64,000 nucleotides of DNA from Iningainema tapete BLCC-T55 (GTDB lineage: Bacteria > Cyanobacteriota > Cyanobacteriia > Cyanobacteriales > Nostocaceae): contig NZ_JACXAE010000075.1 in NCBI RefSeq assembly GCF_014698965.1, positions 41,006-105,005 of the forward strand, written 5' to 3'. The notes below the pieces were generated by a model. It was given only the letters and a program-made list of their open reading frames with translations, ran no database searches and had not been told where the DNA came from. Positions 1 through 9,225 of the stretch are shown here, piece by piece. The position numbers and the translations under genes were made by a program. Numbering within the stretch: position 1 is the first letter of the stretch; the number at the start of each line of letters is the position of its first letter.

Positions 1-2699
1 TTGGGAAATTCTCGGATTTCTTCTTTTGAAAGTCCATAAATTGAATTATCCAAAATAATGCTCGATACATTACCAGGATTTGCTAAGTCTACAGGGTAGC
101 TACTGGTAATGGAGCGTTTTGCCGTGTTCAATTCAGCTTCAGTTACGCCTTGATCGCGCAACTGCTTGAGTAGGGCTACGGCGCTCGTGATCGCCTTAGG
201 CGCATCAGAAGGCGAGGTTTGCATTTGGATCAAAAATGGACCTGGATTGATCCCAGTAGCAAATGCACTGTAGATCCCGTAAGTTAAACCTTGGCGATCG
301 CGTACCTCTGTACCCAAACGGCTAGATAAAGTATCCCCACCAAGAATTTGGTTCATTACTAGGGTGGCATAGTAACGAGGGTCTTTGCGCGAGATCCCTC
401 TATAACCAATATAGGTGACAGCTTCTGACTTACCGGGAATGACCTTGTTTATTCGGTTTGTAGTTTGTGGCAACGATACAGTTGGTACATTGACAGTTGG
501 CGGTTGACCTTTTGCTTGCCACTGATCAAACACTTGATTGAGCAACGCTTTCACTTGAGTTGGCTCAAAGTCGCCCACCAAAGCAAGAGTCGTAGTATCA
601 GGTCGGTAATTTTGCTGATAAAAGCGAACTACATCAGCACGAGTAATACCTTTTAAACTTTCTTCCGTGGGAAAAGTATGAAACGGATGGTTTTCTGGGT
701 AAACTGCTTGCTGGAACACTCGTCTACCTAATCCACGGGGATCGTCTAGTTGTACTTTCAAGCTGACTAACGCTCGCTGACGACTCAATTCTAACTGTTG
801 AAGAGGGAAAGTAGCATTTTGTACCACATCAGCCAAGGTTTGCATTAAGATTGGTAAATTAGTAGAAAGACCATTTCCACCAATGCTCACCCCCTCACGG
901 CTAGCACTGAATCCCAAGCTAACTCCCTTGTCTTCTAAAGTTTTCGCCAGAGTCAAAGCATCTCGCGTCTTTGTCCCATTCATTAAGTTAGCAGCCGTTA
1001 AATTCGCTAATCCGGCTGTTTTACTTGTATCAAATACACTTCCTGCCTGAATGTTTCCACTGATGTTTATTGTCGGAACACTGCGATCTGGCAAGAGCAG
1101 AACTCGTAATCCATTCTTGAGTGTAAATAACTCTGGTAACGGCTGCTTGTTTGTCGTAGTAGCAGATGTCGCCGGAGGCAAATATTTAGCGAGTTCCGCT
1201 GGATCTACGGGTTTACCGGGGTTGAAATTCTCCACAGTACGCCCAGAGTCTCCACCAGAAGCTCCTGGTTTACCATCTAATTGAGTTGGTTCAAAAAAGC
1301 CAATGGTTTGTTTAGCAGGATTGAGGTAAGTTTTTGCAACTCGCTGCACATCCGCTGCGGTAACTTTATTAATTGCTTGCAAATAGCGTTCAGTAAAACG
1401 GTAGTCTCCCGTAACTGTTTGGCTATACCCTAGTTGACTTGCTTGACTGGTAATATCCTGGTTATTTAAGACAAAGCTAGCTTGTAACTGCGTCTTTGCC
1501 CGGTTCAATTCTGCTTGAGTCACAGGTTTTTGTTGTATTTCCAGCAAAGACTGTTGCAGTACTGAGGCAATTTTTGCTACTTCTTTACCTGGTGCAGCGG
1601 TAGCTTTAATCTCATACCAACCCGGTTCAATCAGTTCTGCCGCACTACCTCCAACAGAGGAAGCCAAACCAGTTTCTACCACAGTTTGGTAAAACCTAGA
1701 GCTACGTCCCCCCGTTAAAATTGCATCCATCACATCAATCGCAGGTACATCTGGGTGAGTGGCATTTGGTAATGGATAAACAATTTGTAATAGTGACGCA
1801 CTCCCTGGCTGTTTCAACACAATCGGCGATTTCTTAGCAGTAGGTGAGGAAACATTTGCGGCTGGGAGAGGAGATAATTTCTCCCCCGCTCCTCCACTCA
1901 CAGGCTCCCCCACTCCCCTGCTGTTTTTCGGCACTTTACCAAAAGTTTCTTTAATCGTTTTCAAAACAGGTTCGGTGGTAAAATCTCCTGTAACAATTAA
2001 AACTGCATTGTCAGGGCTGTAATATTTCCTGTAGTAATTACGTACTTGCTCTACCGTGAATTTCTCGACATCGGCTTTTGTACCTCCTACGGGTAAACCG
2101 TATTGTCGGTTGGGAAAAGCTGATCGCATCACAGCGCGATCGAGACGATAACCTGGTGAATTTTCGTACCCCTGCAATTCAGAGATGACTACACGCTTCT
2201 CACTCGTTAATTGGTTAGCATCTATTACAGAGCCTTGCATCCGGTCAGCTTCAAGGGTTAGTAGTGCTTGTAATTTGTCCCGTTGCACTGTACCATAGTA
2301 AGCTGTTTCGTCATAGCTGGTAAAGGCATTGGACTGACTGCCTAATGCACTAAATATTCGTCCAAACTGTACCGGACGTTGGGTAGTGCCTTTGAACATC
2401 AAATGTTCTAATTGGTGAGAGATGCCATTTTCTCCCACTCCCTCATTGCGCGAACCAACTCGATACCACACTTGGACACTCACTACTGGTGCAGTATGGA
2501 CTTCTTTAGTAAGCACGATTAAACCGTTGTCAAGTACGGTTTTACGCACCCCTTGTGTGAGGGCAGTATTAGATACAGGCGTGACTTTTGTTGGCGTTGC
2601 AGCGTAAGTAAAACTGCTGGAAATTAGCAGTGTACTCAGTAAGAAGCTGAGGAACAAGCCTATCAGTGTGGATGGACGTAGCTTATTGAGTAAAGGCAT
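1..2699 (-). CDS. Secreted M16 zinc metallopeptidase, two-domain (3' end outside window)
   Basis: The reading frame starts at ATG 2699 and stays open to the window edge (899 codons seen, stop not reached). Residues 1-34 look like a signal peptide (hydrophobic core LIGLFLSFLLSTLLISS), so the enzyme should be periplasmic or outer-envelope. The inverted zinc motif HxxEH of pitrilysin/insulinase-like proteases is seen as HQLEH at residues 95-99, followed by MFKGT, in the first M16 domain. A second M16-like domain in the latter half has AGLANLTAANLMNGT where the motif would be, so it is the usual non-catalytic partner half. A proline/glycine-rich linker coded by about 1880-1920 contains a CCCACTCCC-type low-complexity stretch. 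Family knowledge: such proteins degrade peptides in a clamshell chamber. The substrate is unknown. Confidence 0.9.
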   Translation of the reverse strand, partial: MPLLNKLRPSTLIGLFLSFLLSTLLISSSFTYAATPTKVTPVSNTALTQGVRKTVLDNGLIVLTKEVHTAPVVSVQVWYRVGSRNEGVGENGISHQLEHLMFKGTTQRPVQFGRIFSALGSQSNAFTSYDETAYYGTVQRDKLQALLTLEADRMQGSVIDANQLTSEKRVVISELQGYENSPGYRLDRAVMRSAFPNRQYGLPVGGTKADVEKFTVEQVRNYYRKYYSPDNAVLIVTGDFTTEPVLKTIKETFGKVPKNSRGVGEPVSGGAGEKLSPLPAANVSSPTAKKSPIVLKQPGSASLLQIVYPLPNATHPDVPAIDVMDAILTGGRSSRFYQTVVETGLASSVGGSAAELIEPGWYEIKATAAPGKEVAKIASVLQQSLLEIQQKPVTQAELNRAKTQLQASFVLNNQDITSQASQLGYSQTVTGDYRFTERYLQAINKVTAADVQRVAKTYLNPAKQTIGFFEPTQLDGKPGASGGDSGRTVENFNPGKPVDPAELAKYLPPATSATTTNKQPLPELFTLKNGLRVLLLPDRSVPTINISGNIQAGSVFDTSKTAGLANLTAANLMNGTKTRDALTLAKTLEDKGVSLGFSASREGVSIGGNGLSTNLPILMQTLADVVQNATFPLQQLELSRQRALVSLKVQLDDPRGLGRRVFQQAVYPENHPFHTFPTEESLKGITRADVVRFYQQNYRPDTTTLALVGDFEPTQVKALLNQVFDQWQAKGQPPTVNVPTVSLPQTTNRINKVIPGKSEAVTYIGYRGISRKDPRYYATLVMNQILGGDTLSSRLGTEVRDRQGLTYGIYSAFATGINPGPFLIQMQTSPSDAPKAITSAVALLKQLRDQGVTEAELNTAKRSITSSYPVDLANPGNVSSIILDNSIYGLSKEEIREFP

Positions 2700-2839
2700 G
2701 ATAGGTTTCACAACAACAGAAAAGTGTTAATCAATATAGCGTTTATTTTGAAGTGCTGCGTTCTTCCGTATCACTACTGCTGACGGTTACAACAGCACTG
2801 AGATATAACAGGCAAAGAACCGTCCAAACAGAACATTAG

Positions 2840-3481
2840 ATGGCTACTAGTACCCAGTTGATTGAAACAATTCTCAGCCAGCTAAAACAATCATATCCTC
2901 TTGCTAGCTATGAGCTTAATTGGGAAACTCCGCTTCAGCTTCTGGTTGCAACCATTCTTGCCGCGCAATGTACAGACGAACGTGTAAATAAGGTTACCAA
3001 AACTCTCTGGCTGAAATATCCGAATGCCCAAGCTTTCGCCCAAGCTGATATTTTGGAACTCGAGCAAGATCTCAAGCCAACTGGATTTTACCGGAACAAG
3101 GCAAAAACTATCAAGAGTGTTTGTCAGGAAATAGTTACGCAATTTGGGGGTGAAGTACCAGATACAATGGCATCCATGGTGATGCTACCTGGAGTTGCCC
3201 GAAAAACAGCGAACGTAGTTCTCAACACTGCCTTTAAAATTAGTTCTGGCATTATCGTTGATACCCATGTGGCTCGTGTTAGCCAACGTTTGGGGCTAAC
3301 AAAACAGAAATCTCCCGAAAAGATAGAACAAGATTTGATGAAGCTTGTTCCTCAACAAGAATGGACTTTTTGGGGACCTGCGGTTGTACTTCATGGTCGC
3401 TACACGTGTACTGCAAAAAATCCAAATTGCACGGAGTGTGTTTTGCAAAATGTTTGTGAAAAAATTGATGTTTCGATTTAA
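2840..3481 (+). CDS. nth: Endonuclease III (DNA glycosylase/AP lyase)
   Basis: 213 residues, the usual length for endonuclease III. It removes oxidised pyrimidines and cleaves the abasic site in base-excision repair. The helix-hairpin-helix LPGVARKTANVV (residues 116-127) carries the catalytic Lys122. The catalytic Asp141 lies in VDTHVARVSQRLG. The four cysteines of the 4Fe-4S cluster are at 190, 197, 200 and 206 with the exact C-x6-C-x2-C-x5-C spacing. The next gene, another DNA glycosylase (ung), begins about 20 bp after the stop, so the two are probably co-transcribed as a repair pair. Confidence 0.97.
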   Translation: MATSTQLIETILSQLKQSYPLASYELNWETPLQLLVATILAAQCTDERVNKVTKTLWLKYPNAQAFAQADILELEQDLKPTGFYRNKAKTIKSVCQEIVTQFGGEVPDTMASMVMLPGVARKTANVVLNTAFKISSGIIVDTHVARVSQRLGLTKQKSPEKIEQDLMKLVPQQEWTFWGPAVVLHGRYTCTAKNPNCTECVLQNVCEKIDVSI

Positions 3482-3500
3482 TTGAGTGGAGGAAGGCATT

Positions 3501-4181
3501 TTGACTTATCACCAGCTTCCGGCATCTTGGCAGGCAGTACTTGCTGAAGAGTTTGACAAACCCTACTTTCGTCAACTCCAAGATTTTTTGAAAGAGGAAA
3601 GACGAGAATACACGATATATCCACCTGAGGAGAATGTCTTTTCAGCTTTTGAACTTACACCTTATGAACAGGTAAATGTTTTGTTACTGGGGCAAGATCC
3701 CTATCATGATGAAAACCAGGCACACGGTTTATGCTTTTCAGTCAAGCCGGGAATTAAGCCTCCACCATCACTTGTAAATATTTTTAAAGAACTCAAAGAT
3801 GATGTTGGGTTTAATATTCCTAACAATGGATATTTGGTAACATGGGCTAAACAAGGTATTCTCATGTTGAATGCGGTGCTAACTGTGCGATCGCATACAC
3901 CGAATTCCCATAAAAACAAAGGTTGGGAGACTTTCACGGATGCGGTGATCAGCAAAGTTAACCAAAAGGAGGAGCCTGTTGTCTTTGTTTTATGGGGTGG
4001 GTATGCACAAAAGAAGCTAAAGTTAATAGATACAAAACGACATAAAATTATTCAATCTGCACATCCCTCGCCACTTTCTGCACGCAATGGCTTTTTTGGC
4101 AGCAAACCTTTTTCAGCGATTAACTTAGCACTGCAATCTTTAAATAAGCCAGAGATTGATTGGCAGATTCCAGACCTTTAA
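3501..4181 (+). CDS. ung: Uracil-DNA glycosylase family 1
   Basis: Removes uracil from DNA after cytosine deamination or dUTP incorporation. The water-activating loop GQDPYH is present (Asp66 from the TTG start), as is the minor-groove loop HPSPLS with its His, and VLWGGYAQ. A GTG at 3486 is in frame, but GGAGG at 3488-3492 lies 8 bases before TTG 3501, so TTG 3501 is chosen (226 residues, typical for family 1). It follows nth closely and its end is 16 bp from tilS, so nth-ung-tilS looks like one transcription unit. Confidence 0.95.
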   Translation: MTYHQLPASWQAVLAEEFDKPYFRQLQDFLKEERREYTIYPPEENVFSAFELTPYEQVNVLLLGQDPYHDENQAHGLCFSVKPGIKPPPSLVNIFKELKDDVGFNIPNNGYLVTWAKQGILMLNAVLTVRSHTPNSHKNKGWETFTDAVISKVNQKEEPVVFVLWGGYAQKKLKLIDTKRHKIIQSAHPSPLSARNGFFGSKPFSAINLALQSLNKPEIDWQIPDL

Positions 4182-4197
4182 CCGGGTAGAATTATCA

Positions 4198-5253
4198 ATG
4201 CCCAGCACCCTTTGGACTCCCCTTCATGCCAAGATACACCGTCAAATCCGCTCTCGCCAACTCTTTAGACGTAATCAGCGTCTATTAGTTGCCGTCTCCG
4301 GTGGGCAAGATTCTCTCTGTTTAATTAAATTACTGTTAGATTTACAACCGAAATGGGGATGGGATTTGGCAGTAGCTCACTGCGATCATCGTTGGCGGAC
4401 TGATTCTCAAGCAAATGCCCACCACGTAGAAAACTTAGCGAAAACTTGGGGTAGTCAGTTTTATTTACAAATTGCTCAGGAGCCTTTACATAGTGAAGCG
4501 GCTGCACGCGATTGGCGATATCAAGCTTTAAGTGCGATCGCGATCAATCATAATTTTGACTGCATTGTTACAGGTCATACAGCCAGCGATCGGGCTGAGA
4601 CTGTTCTTTACAATTTAATTCGCGGTACTGGTGCTGATGGTTTGCAATCCTTAACTTGGCAACGCCCACTTACCGATGGCATAGTGCTGGTGCGTCCACT
4701 TTTAGAAGTCACTCGCACACAAACAGCCGAATTTTGCCAAGAATTTCAACTCCCAATATGGGAAGATTCAACTAATCTTGATTTAAAATACGCTCGTAAC
4801 CGCATTCGCCAAGAATTATTACCATATTTGCGCTCAAATTTCAACCCCCAAGTTGAATCAGCTTTAGCCCAAACTGCCGAACTTTTGCAAGCAGAAGTGG
4901 AATATTTAGAACAAGCTGCTTATCAGTTGTGGCAAGAGGCGATGACAGAATTGAGTGACAGTGGAGATCCCCCCAACCCTCCAAACCCCCCCTTATTAAG
5001 GGAGGGCAAGGGGGGGTGGGGGCTAGTTGCGTTGAATCGTCGTGTATTACAGAAAGCACCACTTGCTTTGCAACGTCGTGTGATGCGCTACTGTTTGCAA
5101 CAAATACTTCAGATTTCTCCTAGTTTTGAGCAAATTGAAAAACTAACAGCTTTAATTACAGCACCAAATCGTTCGCAAACAGATCCATTTCCCGGAGGTG
5201 CTTACGCTTCTGTAGATGGTGACTGGATTTACCTCAGAAATTTTAGATTGTAG
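4198..5253 (+). CDS. tilS: tRNA(Ile)-lysidine synthase
   Basis: TilS attaches lysine to C34 of the CAU-anticodon tRNA(Ile), changing its identity from Met to Ile; it is essential in bacteria. The PP-loop ATP-binding motif SGGQDS is at residues 34-39. AHCDHRWR and the catalytic-domain stretch GHTASDRAETVLYNLIRGTGADGL follow. The chosen ATG 4198 gives 351 residues; an in-frame earlier start at 4156 would overlap ung. Odd feature: residues about 255-275 (GDPPNPPNPPLLREGKGGWG) are coded by a C-rich/G-rich palindromic repeat that has entered the linker in front of the C-terminal domain without breaking the frame. Confidence 0.94.
   Translation: MPSTLWTPLHAKIHRQIRSRQLFRRNQRLLVAVSGGQDSLCLIKLLLDLQPKWGWDLAVAHCDHRWRTDSQANAHHVENLAKTWGSQFYLQIAQEPLHSEAAARDWRYQALSAIAINHNFDCIVTGHTASDRAETVLYNLIRGTGADGLQSLTWQRPLTDGIVLVRPLLEVTRTQTAEFCQEFQLPIWEDSTNLDLKYARNRIRQELLPYLRSNFNPQVESALAQTAELLQAEVEYLEQAAYQLWQEAMTELSDSGDPPNPPNPPLLREGKGGWGLVALNRRVLQKAPLALQRRVMRYCLQQILQISPSFEQIEKLTALITAPNRSQTDPFPGGAYASVDGDWIYLRNFRL
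4966..5023. repeat. C/G-rich palindromic repeat inserted in frame in tilS
   Basis: A run of C-tracts (CCCCCCAACCCTCC, then CCCCCCC) is mirrored by G-tracts (GGGAGGG, then GGGGGGGTGGGGG) around a TTATTAA centre. Relatives occur between genes at 17611-17649 and 33484-33540. Here it adds about 20 residues to TilS. Confidence 0.75.
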
Positions 5254-5286
5254 AAACTTTCGCGCACAAATTGCCGAGTACTTTCA

Positions 5287-5549
5287 TTAACTGTCACGAC
5301 TGGCAATTAGTTTAGCATTAACAAAAGTGAGAATTCTCTCCAATTCAGCAATTGCGGCATATTCAGCTTCAAGAATGCGCAGTCAGTAATTCAGCTTTCC
5401 GCTTCTCCAGCAGTTCTTCTAAACGATTATGTAGCTCTGATGTAAACTTAACGAGATTAACTCCATCGACTTTTTCAATAGTAATTCCAGAACGAAGGCA
5501 GCCAGGAGGGTTCAATCATCAAAACTGGGGTAATGACTTGAGATGCCAT
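5287..5549 (-). pseudogene. Broken small cyanobacterial gene (about 85 codons, two frameshifts)
   Basis: Read on the minus strand, ATG 5549 begins MASQVITPVLMIEPSWLPSF. The frame must then change to read GITIEKVDGVNLVKFTSELH followed by NRLEELLEKRKAELLT. It must change again to read AEYAAIAELERILTFVNAKL before the stop at 5287. The pieces are collinear, together resembling a small cyanobacterial protein with a C-terminal amphipathic helix pair, and each break is about a one-base shift. I recognise the pattern but cannot name a function. The neighbouring tilS is convergent. Sequencing error could also explain the frameshifts. Confidence 0.55.
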
Positions 5550-5660
5550 AATGCTTCTAATCCAAATAATCTCAAAGCGTAACTCTTTGAGTCAGCGTAA
5601 CTCTGACTTAAGCTATGAGCCCTTACATAAGTCAAGGCGGCTAAATCATCAAAAATAAGA

Positions 5661-5695
5661 GACTCCCTCGCTGCATTTTATTGCTTGAGGGAGTT
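5661..5695. terminator. Hairpin, possible terminator
   Basis: ACTCCCTC (5662-5669) pairs with GAGGGAGT (5687-5694). It lies in the gap between the broken gene and the pentapeptide gene. The T-tract is weak, so termination is only possible. Confidence 0.35.
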
Positions 5696-5908
5696 CTATG
5701 CTTCGGTATAGAGTTTCGGTATATCGCTTGATGATTCTATTCTATGAACTATTTATCCCATTGCCAAGTACTCATACCAGAATTTACGTAACGTTTATAA
5801 CTTTTTTATAAATTCTTCACAGTGGGAGTTTGCGAGACTGGTTGGGTATGTAACGATAGCAATACACTATTGTGGAAATTGTCAACACCTAAGTTATCAA
5901 TAAAGAAT

Positions 5909-6475
5909 ATGAATCTTCGGATTGTCGGTAGTTTTGTAGTATTACTATCTTGTTTTGGGTTCACAAAGCCAACTCTAGCATTCAATCAGCAAGACGTGGA
6001 GCAGTTAAGAGCAACCCGTACTTGTTCTCGATGTGATTTGAGTGGAGCAGATTTATCTGGAGCTAATCTGTCTGGTGTAAATTTGCGGGATGCGAACTTA
6101 AGCAAAACCAATTTATCTCGAGCTAATCTGAAAAATGCTGACTTAACAGGTGTAAATTTGGAAGGTGCGGTATTAGAAGGGGCAAATTTAAGCAATGCTA
6201 CCTTGACTGGTGCAAATCTCAGGTCGGCAATGCTAGAAAATGCCAATCTAGCTTTCACTGGGTTGCTAGGTGCTAATTTAGAAGCCGCTAATATGAGAGG
6301 TGCACAAACGCAGTTCACTAATTTCCGAGGCGCTAACTTTCGCCTGACAACGTTGTCTTCTGGCGTTGTCACCTCAGACAAACTTTATTGGTGGTCTTTG
6401 CAACGTGGCACTGAACGGGATTGTAACACATTCAAGCCAGAAAATACTCTAGGTACAACTTGCTACTCAGAGTAA
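5909..6475 (+). CDS. Secreted pentapeptide-repeat protein
   Basis: The start ATG 5909 gives 188 residues with a clear N-terminal signal peptide (residues 1-24, ending PTLA), so export is expected. A GTG at 5822 is in frame but would bury the signal sequence. A CSRC pair is followed by about 20 tandem A(D/N)LxG-type pentapeptides (LSGADLSGANLSGVNLRDANL and on), which fold as a right-handed quadrilateral beta-helix. The last 35 residues are not repetitive and hold two further cysteines. The function of such proteins in cyanobacteria is mostly unknown. The gene stands alone, with 90 bp to the next gene. Confidence 0.85.
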   Translation: MNLRIVGSFVVLLSCFGFTKPTLAFNQQDVEQLRATRTCSRCDLSGADLSGANLSGVNLRDANLSKTNLSRANLKNADLTGVNLEGAVLEGANLSNATLTGANLRSAMLENANLAFTGLLGANLEAANMRGAQTQFTNFRGANFRLTTLSSGVVTSDKLYWWSLQRGTERDCNTFKPENTLGTTCYSE

Positions 6476-6568
6476 CTAAGTAAAAATACAAACAGTTAAC
6501 AAATAACAGTTAACTGTTCAACTTTCTCTATGATGGAAAAGAGTGTGTACTAGTAAATTAATTGACTA

Positions 6569-7762
6569 ATGCTTACCCGTATTAAAGACTTAGCGACAAA
6601 ACTAGCACCCCGCTTAATTGAAATTCGCCGTCACATCCACTCTCACCCAGAACTGAGCGGTGAGGAGTACCAAACATCTGCATTTGTTGCTGGTGTATTA
6701 TCTTCTAGTGGTCTTCATGTGCAAGAGGGAGTAGGCAAAACTGGCGTAATTGGAGAATTACCGGGTAATAGTAATTCTGAACAAGTTCTGGCTATCCGTA
6801 CTGATATGGATGCCTTGCCAATCCTCGAACGTACTAGTTTAGATTTTAGCTCTCGCAGCATCGGCATCATGCACGCTTGTGGACATGATGTTCACACTAC
6901 GGTGGGCTTGGGAACGGCAATGGTACTATCACAATTGGCAGAATTACCAGGAGCAGTACGGTTTTTATTTCAACCCGCAGAGGAAATCGCCCAAGGTGCC
7001 AGTTGGATGGTAAAAGATGGGGTGATGGACAAGGTGAAAGCTATTTTAGGTGTTCACGTTTTTCCCTCGATCCCCGCAGGTTCAATTGGTATACGTTACG
7101 GAGCATTGACAGCAGCAACCGATACATTAGAGATTATCATTATCGGTGAATCAGGACATGGTGCTCGTCCCCACGAGGCAATTGATGCGATTTGGATTGC
7201 CGCCCAAGTAGTTACTACATTACAACAAGCAATTAGTCGCACACAAAATCCCTTGCGTCCTGTCGTACTAAGTATCGGTCAAATTAGTGGCGGCAGAGCG
7301 CCAAACATAATTGCCGATCAAGTAAAGTTGCTGGGAACAGTGCGAAGTCTTCACCCAGAAACTCGTGCCAATCTACCAAACTGGATTGAAAAAATTGTCG
7401 CTAGCGTATGTCATTCCTACGGCGCTAAATATCAAGTCGATTATCGTCGCGGTGTACCCAGCGTGCAAAATGATTATGCGCTGACTTCTTTGTTCCAATC
7501 AGCAGGGGAAGAAGCATGGGGTAGCGATCGCGTTCAAGTCTTACCCGAACCTTCCCTTGGTGCTGAAGATTTTTCTGTTTATTTAGAACATGCCCCTGGT
7601 TCCATGTTTCGTTTGGGTGTAGGCTACAAAGATCGAGCGATTAATTACCCACTACATCATCCCCTATTTGAAGTTGATGAATCTGCCATTGTTACCGGAG
7701 TTGTAACCCTTGCTTATACAGCATACAAGTACTGGCAAGAAGAAAGGCTCAAGGCAGAGTAG
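6569..7762 (+). CDS. M20-family amidohydrolase (hippurate/IAA-amino acid hydrolase type)
   Basis: 397 residues. Motifs of the metal-dependent M20D amidohydrolases are seen: RTDMDALP (residues 77-84), MHACGHDVHTT with ligands Cys104/His106, FQPAEE with Glu138-Glu139, and LGAEDFSVY near the C-terminus. The dimerisation domain lies in between (ESGHGARPHEAIDAI). Members hydrolyse N-acyl amino acids or related amides in the cytoplasm; the substrate cannot be read from sequence. A strong hairpin terminator follows directly, so it is the last gene of its transcript and probably monocistronic. Confidence 0.92.
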   Translation: MLTRIKDLATKLAPRLIEIRRHIHSHPELSGEEYQTSAFVAGVLSSSGLHVQEGVGKTGVIGELPGNSNSEQVLAIRTDMDALPILERTSLDFSSRSIGIMHACGHDVHTTVGLGTAMVLSQLAELPGAVRFLFQPAEEIAQGASWMVKDGVMDKVKAILGVHVFPSIPAGSIGIRYGALTAATDTLEIIIIGESGHGARPHEAIDAIWIAAQVVTTLQQAISRTQNPLRPVVLSIGQISGGRAPNIIADQVKLLGTVRSLHPETRANLPNWIEKIVASVCHSYGAKYQVDYRRGVPSVQNDYALTSLFQSAGEEAWGSDRVQVLPEPSLGAEDFSVYLEHAPGSMFRLGVGYKDRAINYPLHHPLFEVDESAIVTGVVTLAYTAYKYWQEERLKAE

Positions 7763-7770
7763 GATGAAGA

Positions 7771-7802
7771 AAAACTCCCAACATGTGGTGTTGGGAGTTT
7801 TA
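7771..7802 (+). terminator. Rho-independent terminator after the M20 gene
   Basis: ACTCCCAACA and TGTTGGGAGT form a perfect 10-bp stem with a short loop, followed by TTT. The 5' arm is preceded by A-tracts, so it may work in both directions. Confidence 0.8.
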
Positions 7803-7904
7803 AAGATAACTTAGCAGGTTTCCTGCCTGTGCAAGATGGGCAGTACACCCCGGTAAAACTTTAGATAGAGATACAAAACGCATCTCTATGTCTAACTAAT
7901 TCTT

Positions 7905-8948
7905 CTATTTGCTAACTACACCCATTTTTTCTTGAAGCTTGACTTTAGCAGCTTTAAATTGGGTAGCCAGTTGCTCGCTTTGCTCAGTGCTTAAGTTGTT
8001 GCGGATTGCAGCAAACATGGTGCTTTCTTCTTGACGAATGTGATCGCCAACAGCATCCATTAGCTTTTTGATTTGATCTTTGAATTCAGAAGAAGAGGGG
8101 CTGATAGCCTTGATTTGATCTAATTTCTTCTTCATTTCAGCCTGCTCGTCATACAATTCTTGAGTATCGTTCTGACCGTAGAAAGGACGTACTGCAGGAT
8201 ATACTACTTGCTCTTCTGCTTCTGCGTGAACGCTCAAATCTTTGTAGATTTGACCGAAATATTCTTGGATCTTTTGGGGATCGTTGCTAGCTAGCAGTTC
8301 GGTAAATAGGGTGTTTACTTTGTTGTGATCCAAACGGATAACGTCTTGAACGTTCATATCCTGCTTGTCGGTAGTTTGGGTAACAGCACTACCAAATACA
8401 CCGCTCAATGCTGCCATAGCATCTTGGACTCTTGCCCAAATACCCTGATCCGCATCTTGTCCAGTTAGTTCGCGTACACCCAATATTTCGAGAACACCTT
8501 TGAGTTGCTCTTGGTGAGCGCGGTTCTCAAAGTTAATTGTATTCAAAGGTCCGATCGCTAACATCACGTCAGCACCTACTTTTTGTGCAGCCTTGTGGAT
8601 TGTCAAGCCACTCATTACTTGTTGGTGCTTAAGTAGTTCATGCTGGAATACTTTTTCATACAAGCTCAGCTTGGAACCTTTCATCAGTTCACGAATCTTT
8701 TCTACCATTTGTGTAATGGTTTCTTGGGGCTGAGCTTGAATACCATATTGACCGATGACTGTTTCTAGAATACCCAAGTTTTTCTGGTCAGTTTCAAGCA
8801 TATTCCGCAGGTTATTAGCAACTTCGGAATCGGTTACTTGTCCAATAAACTGTTGCTCATTCTCGATCAGTAACTGCTGAACTGCTTTTATATCTGCTAA
8901 TTTTACAGCAATAGCAGAGCGCTTGGTGTCATCTAAAGTTGCTACCAT
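7905..8948 (-). CDS. Hemerythrin-domain protein with N-terminal helical domain
   Basis: Start chosen at ATG 8948 because GAGAGGAGAAC lies just upstream; the longer frame from 8966 would include that ribosome site. 347 residues. Residues about 1-190 are all-helical and resemble a ferritin-like helical bundle (LADIKAVQQLLIENEQQF); they are not recognised precisely. The C-terminal part is a hemerythrin HHE domain: DVIRLDHNKVNTLFTELL, then HAEAEEQVVYPAVRPF, then GDHIRQEESTMFAAI, which supply the His/Glu di-iron ligands. Family roles include oxygen or NO sensing and iron or oxidative-stress handling. Likely cytoplasmic. The upstream gap to 9226 carries a palindromic repeat. Confidence 0.85.
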   Translation of the reverse strand: MVATLDDTKRSAIAVKLADIKAVQQLLIENEQQFIGQVTDSEVANNLRNMLETDQKNLGILETVIGQYGIQAQPQETITQMVEKIRELMKGSKLSLYEKVFQHELLKHQQVMSGLTIHKAAQKVGADVMLAIGPLNTINFENRAHQEQLKGVLEILGVRELTGQDADQGIWARVQDAMAALSGVFGSAVTQTTDKQDMNVQDVIRLDHNKVNTLFTELLASNDPQKIQEYFGQIYKDLSVHAEAEEQVVYPAVRPFYGQNDTQELYDEQAEMKKKLDQIKAISPSSSEFKDQIKKLMDAVGDHIRQEESTMFAAIRNNLSTEQSEQLATQFKAAKVKLQEKMGVVSK

Positions 8949-9069
8949 TTTTAGTTCTCCTCTCAAAAGAATTTCGTATGATTGCTAGTTTCAAGGTTGT
9001 CATAAAAATTAGTAGTCCTCCATCTTTCTTTTGAACGATAACACCCAACACTCTAGATAGAAAACAATT

Positions 9070-9097
9070 GTAGAGACGCTATTAATCGCGTTTCTAC
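9070..9097. repeat. Dispersed palindrome GTAGAGACG...
   Basis: GTAGAGACGC and GCGTTTCTAC flank TATTAATC. Member of the GTAGAGACG/CGTCTCTAC family seen many times in the window. It lies between two divergent genes. Confidence 0.8.
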
Positions 9098-9225
9098 CAG
9101 AAAAATTTGTATTTATTCTTTTAGATAGATAATCAAATCAGCTATACTCCATCGTTAGATAGATTAATTTTGCATAGCAATTTTCTAGATTGACGCAAGG
9201 ATATTTAAACAGGAGATTAGTCATA

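Noticed and set aside
465..2607. Short plus-strand frames (465-656, 1051-1284, 2422-2607)
   Set aside because: They are shadows of the long minus-strand M16 gene, whose protein matches the family throughout.
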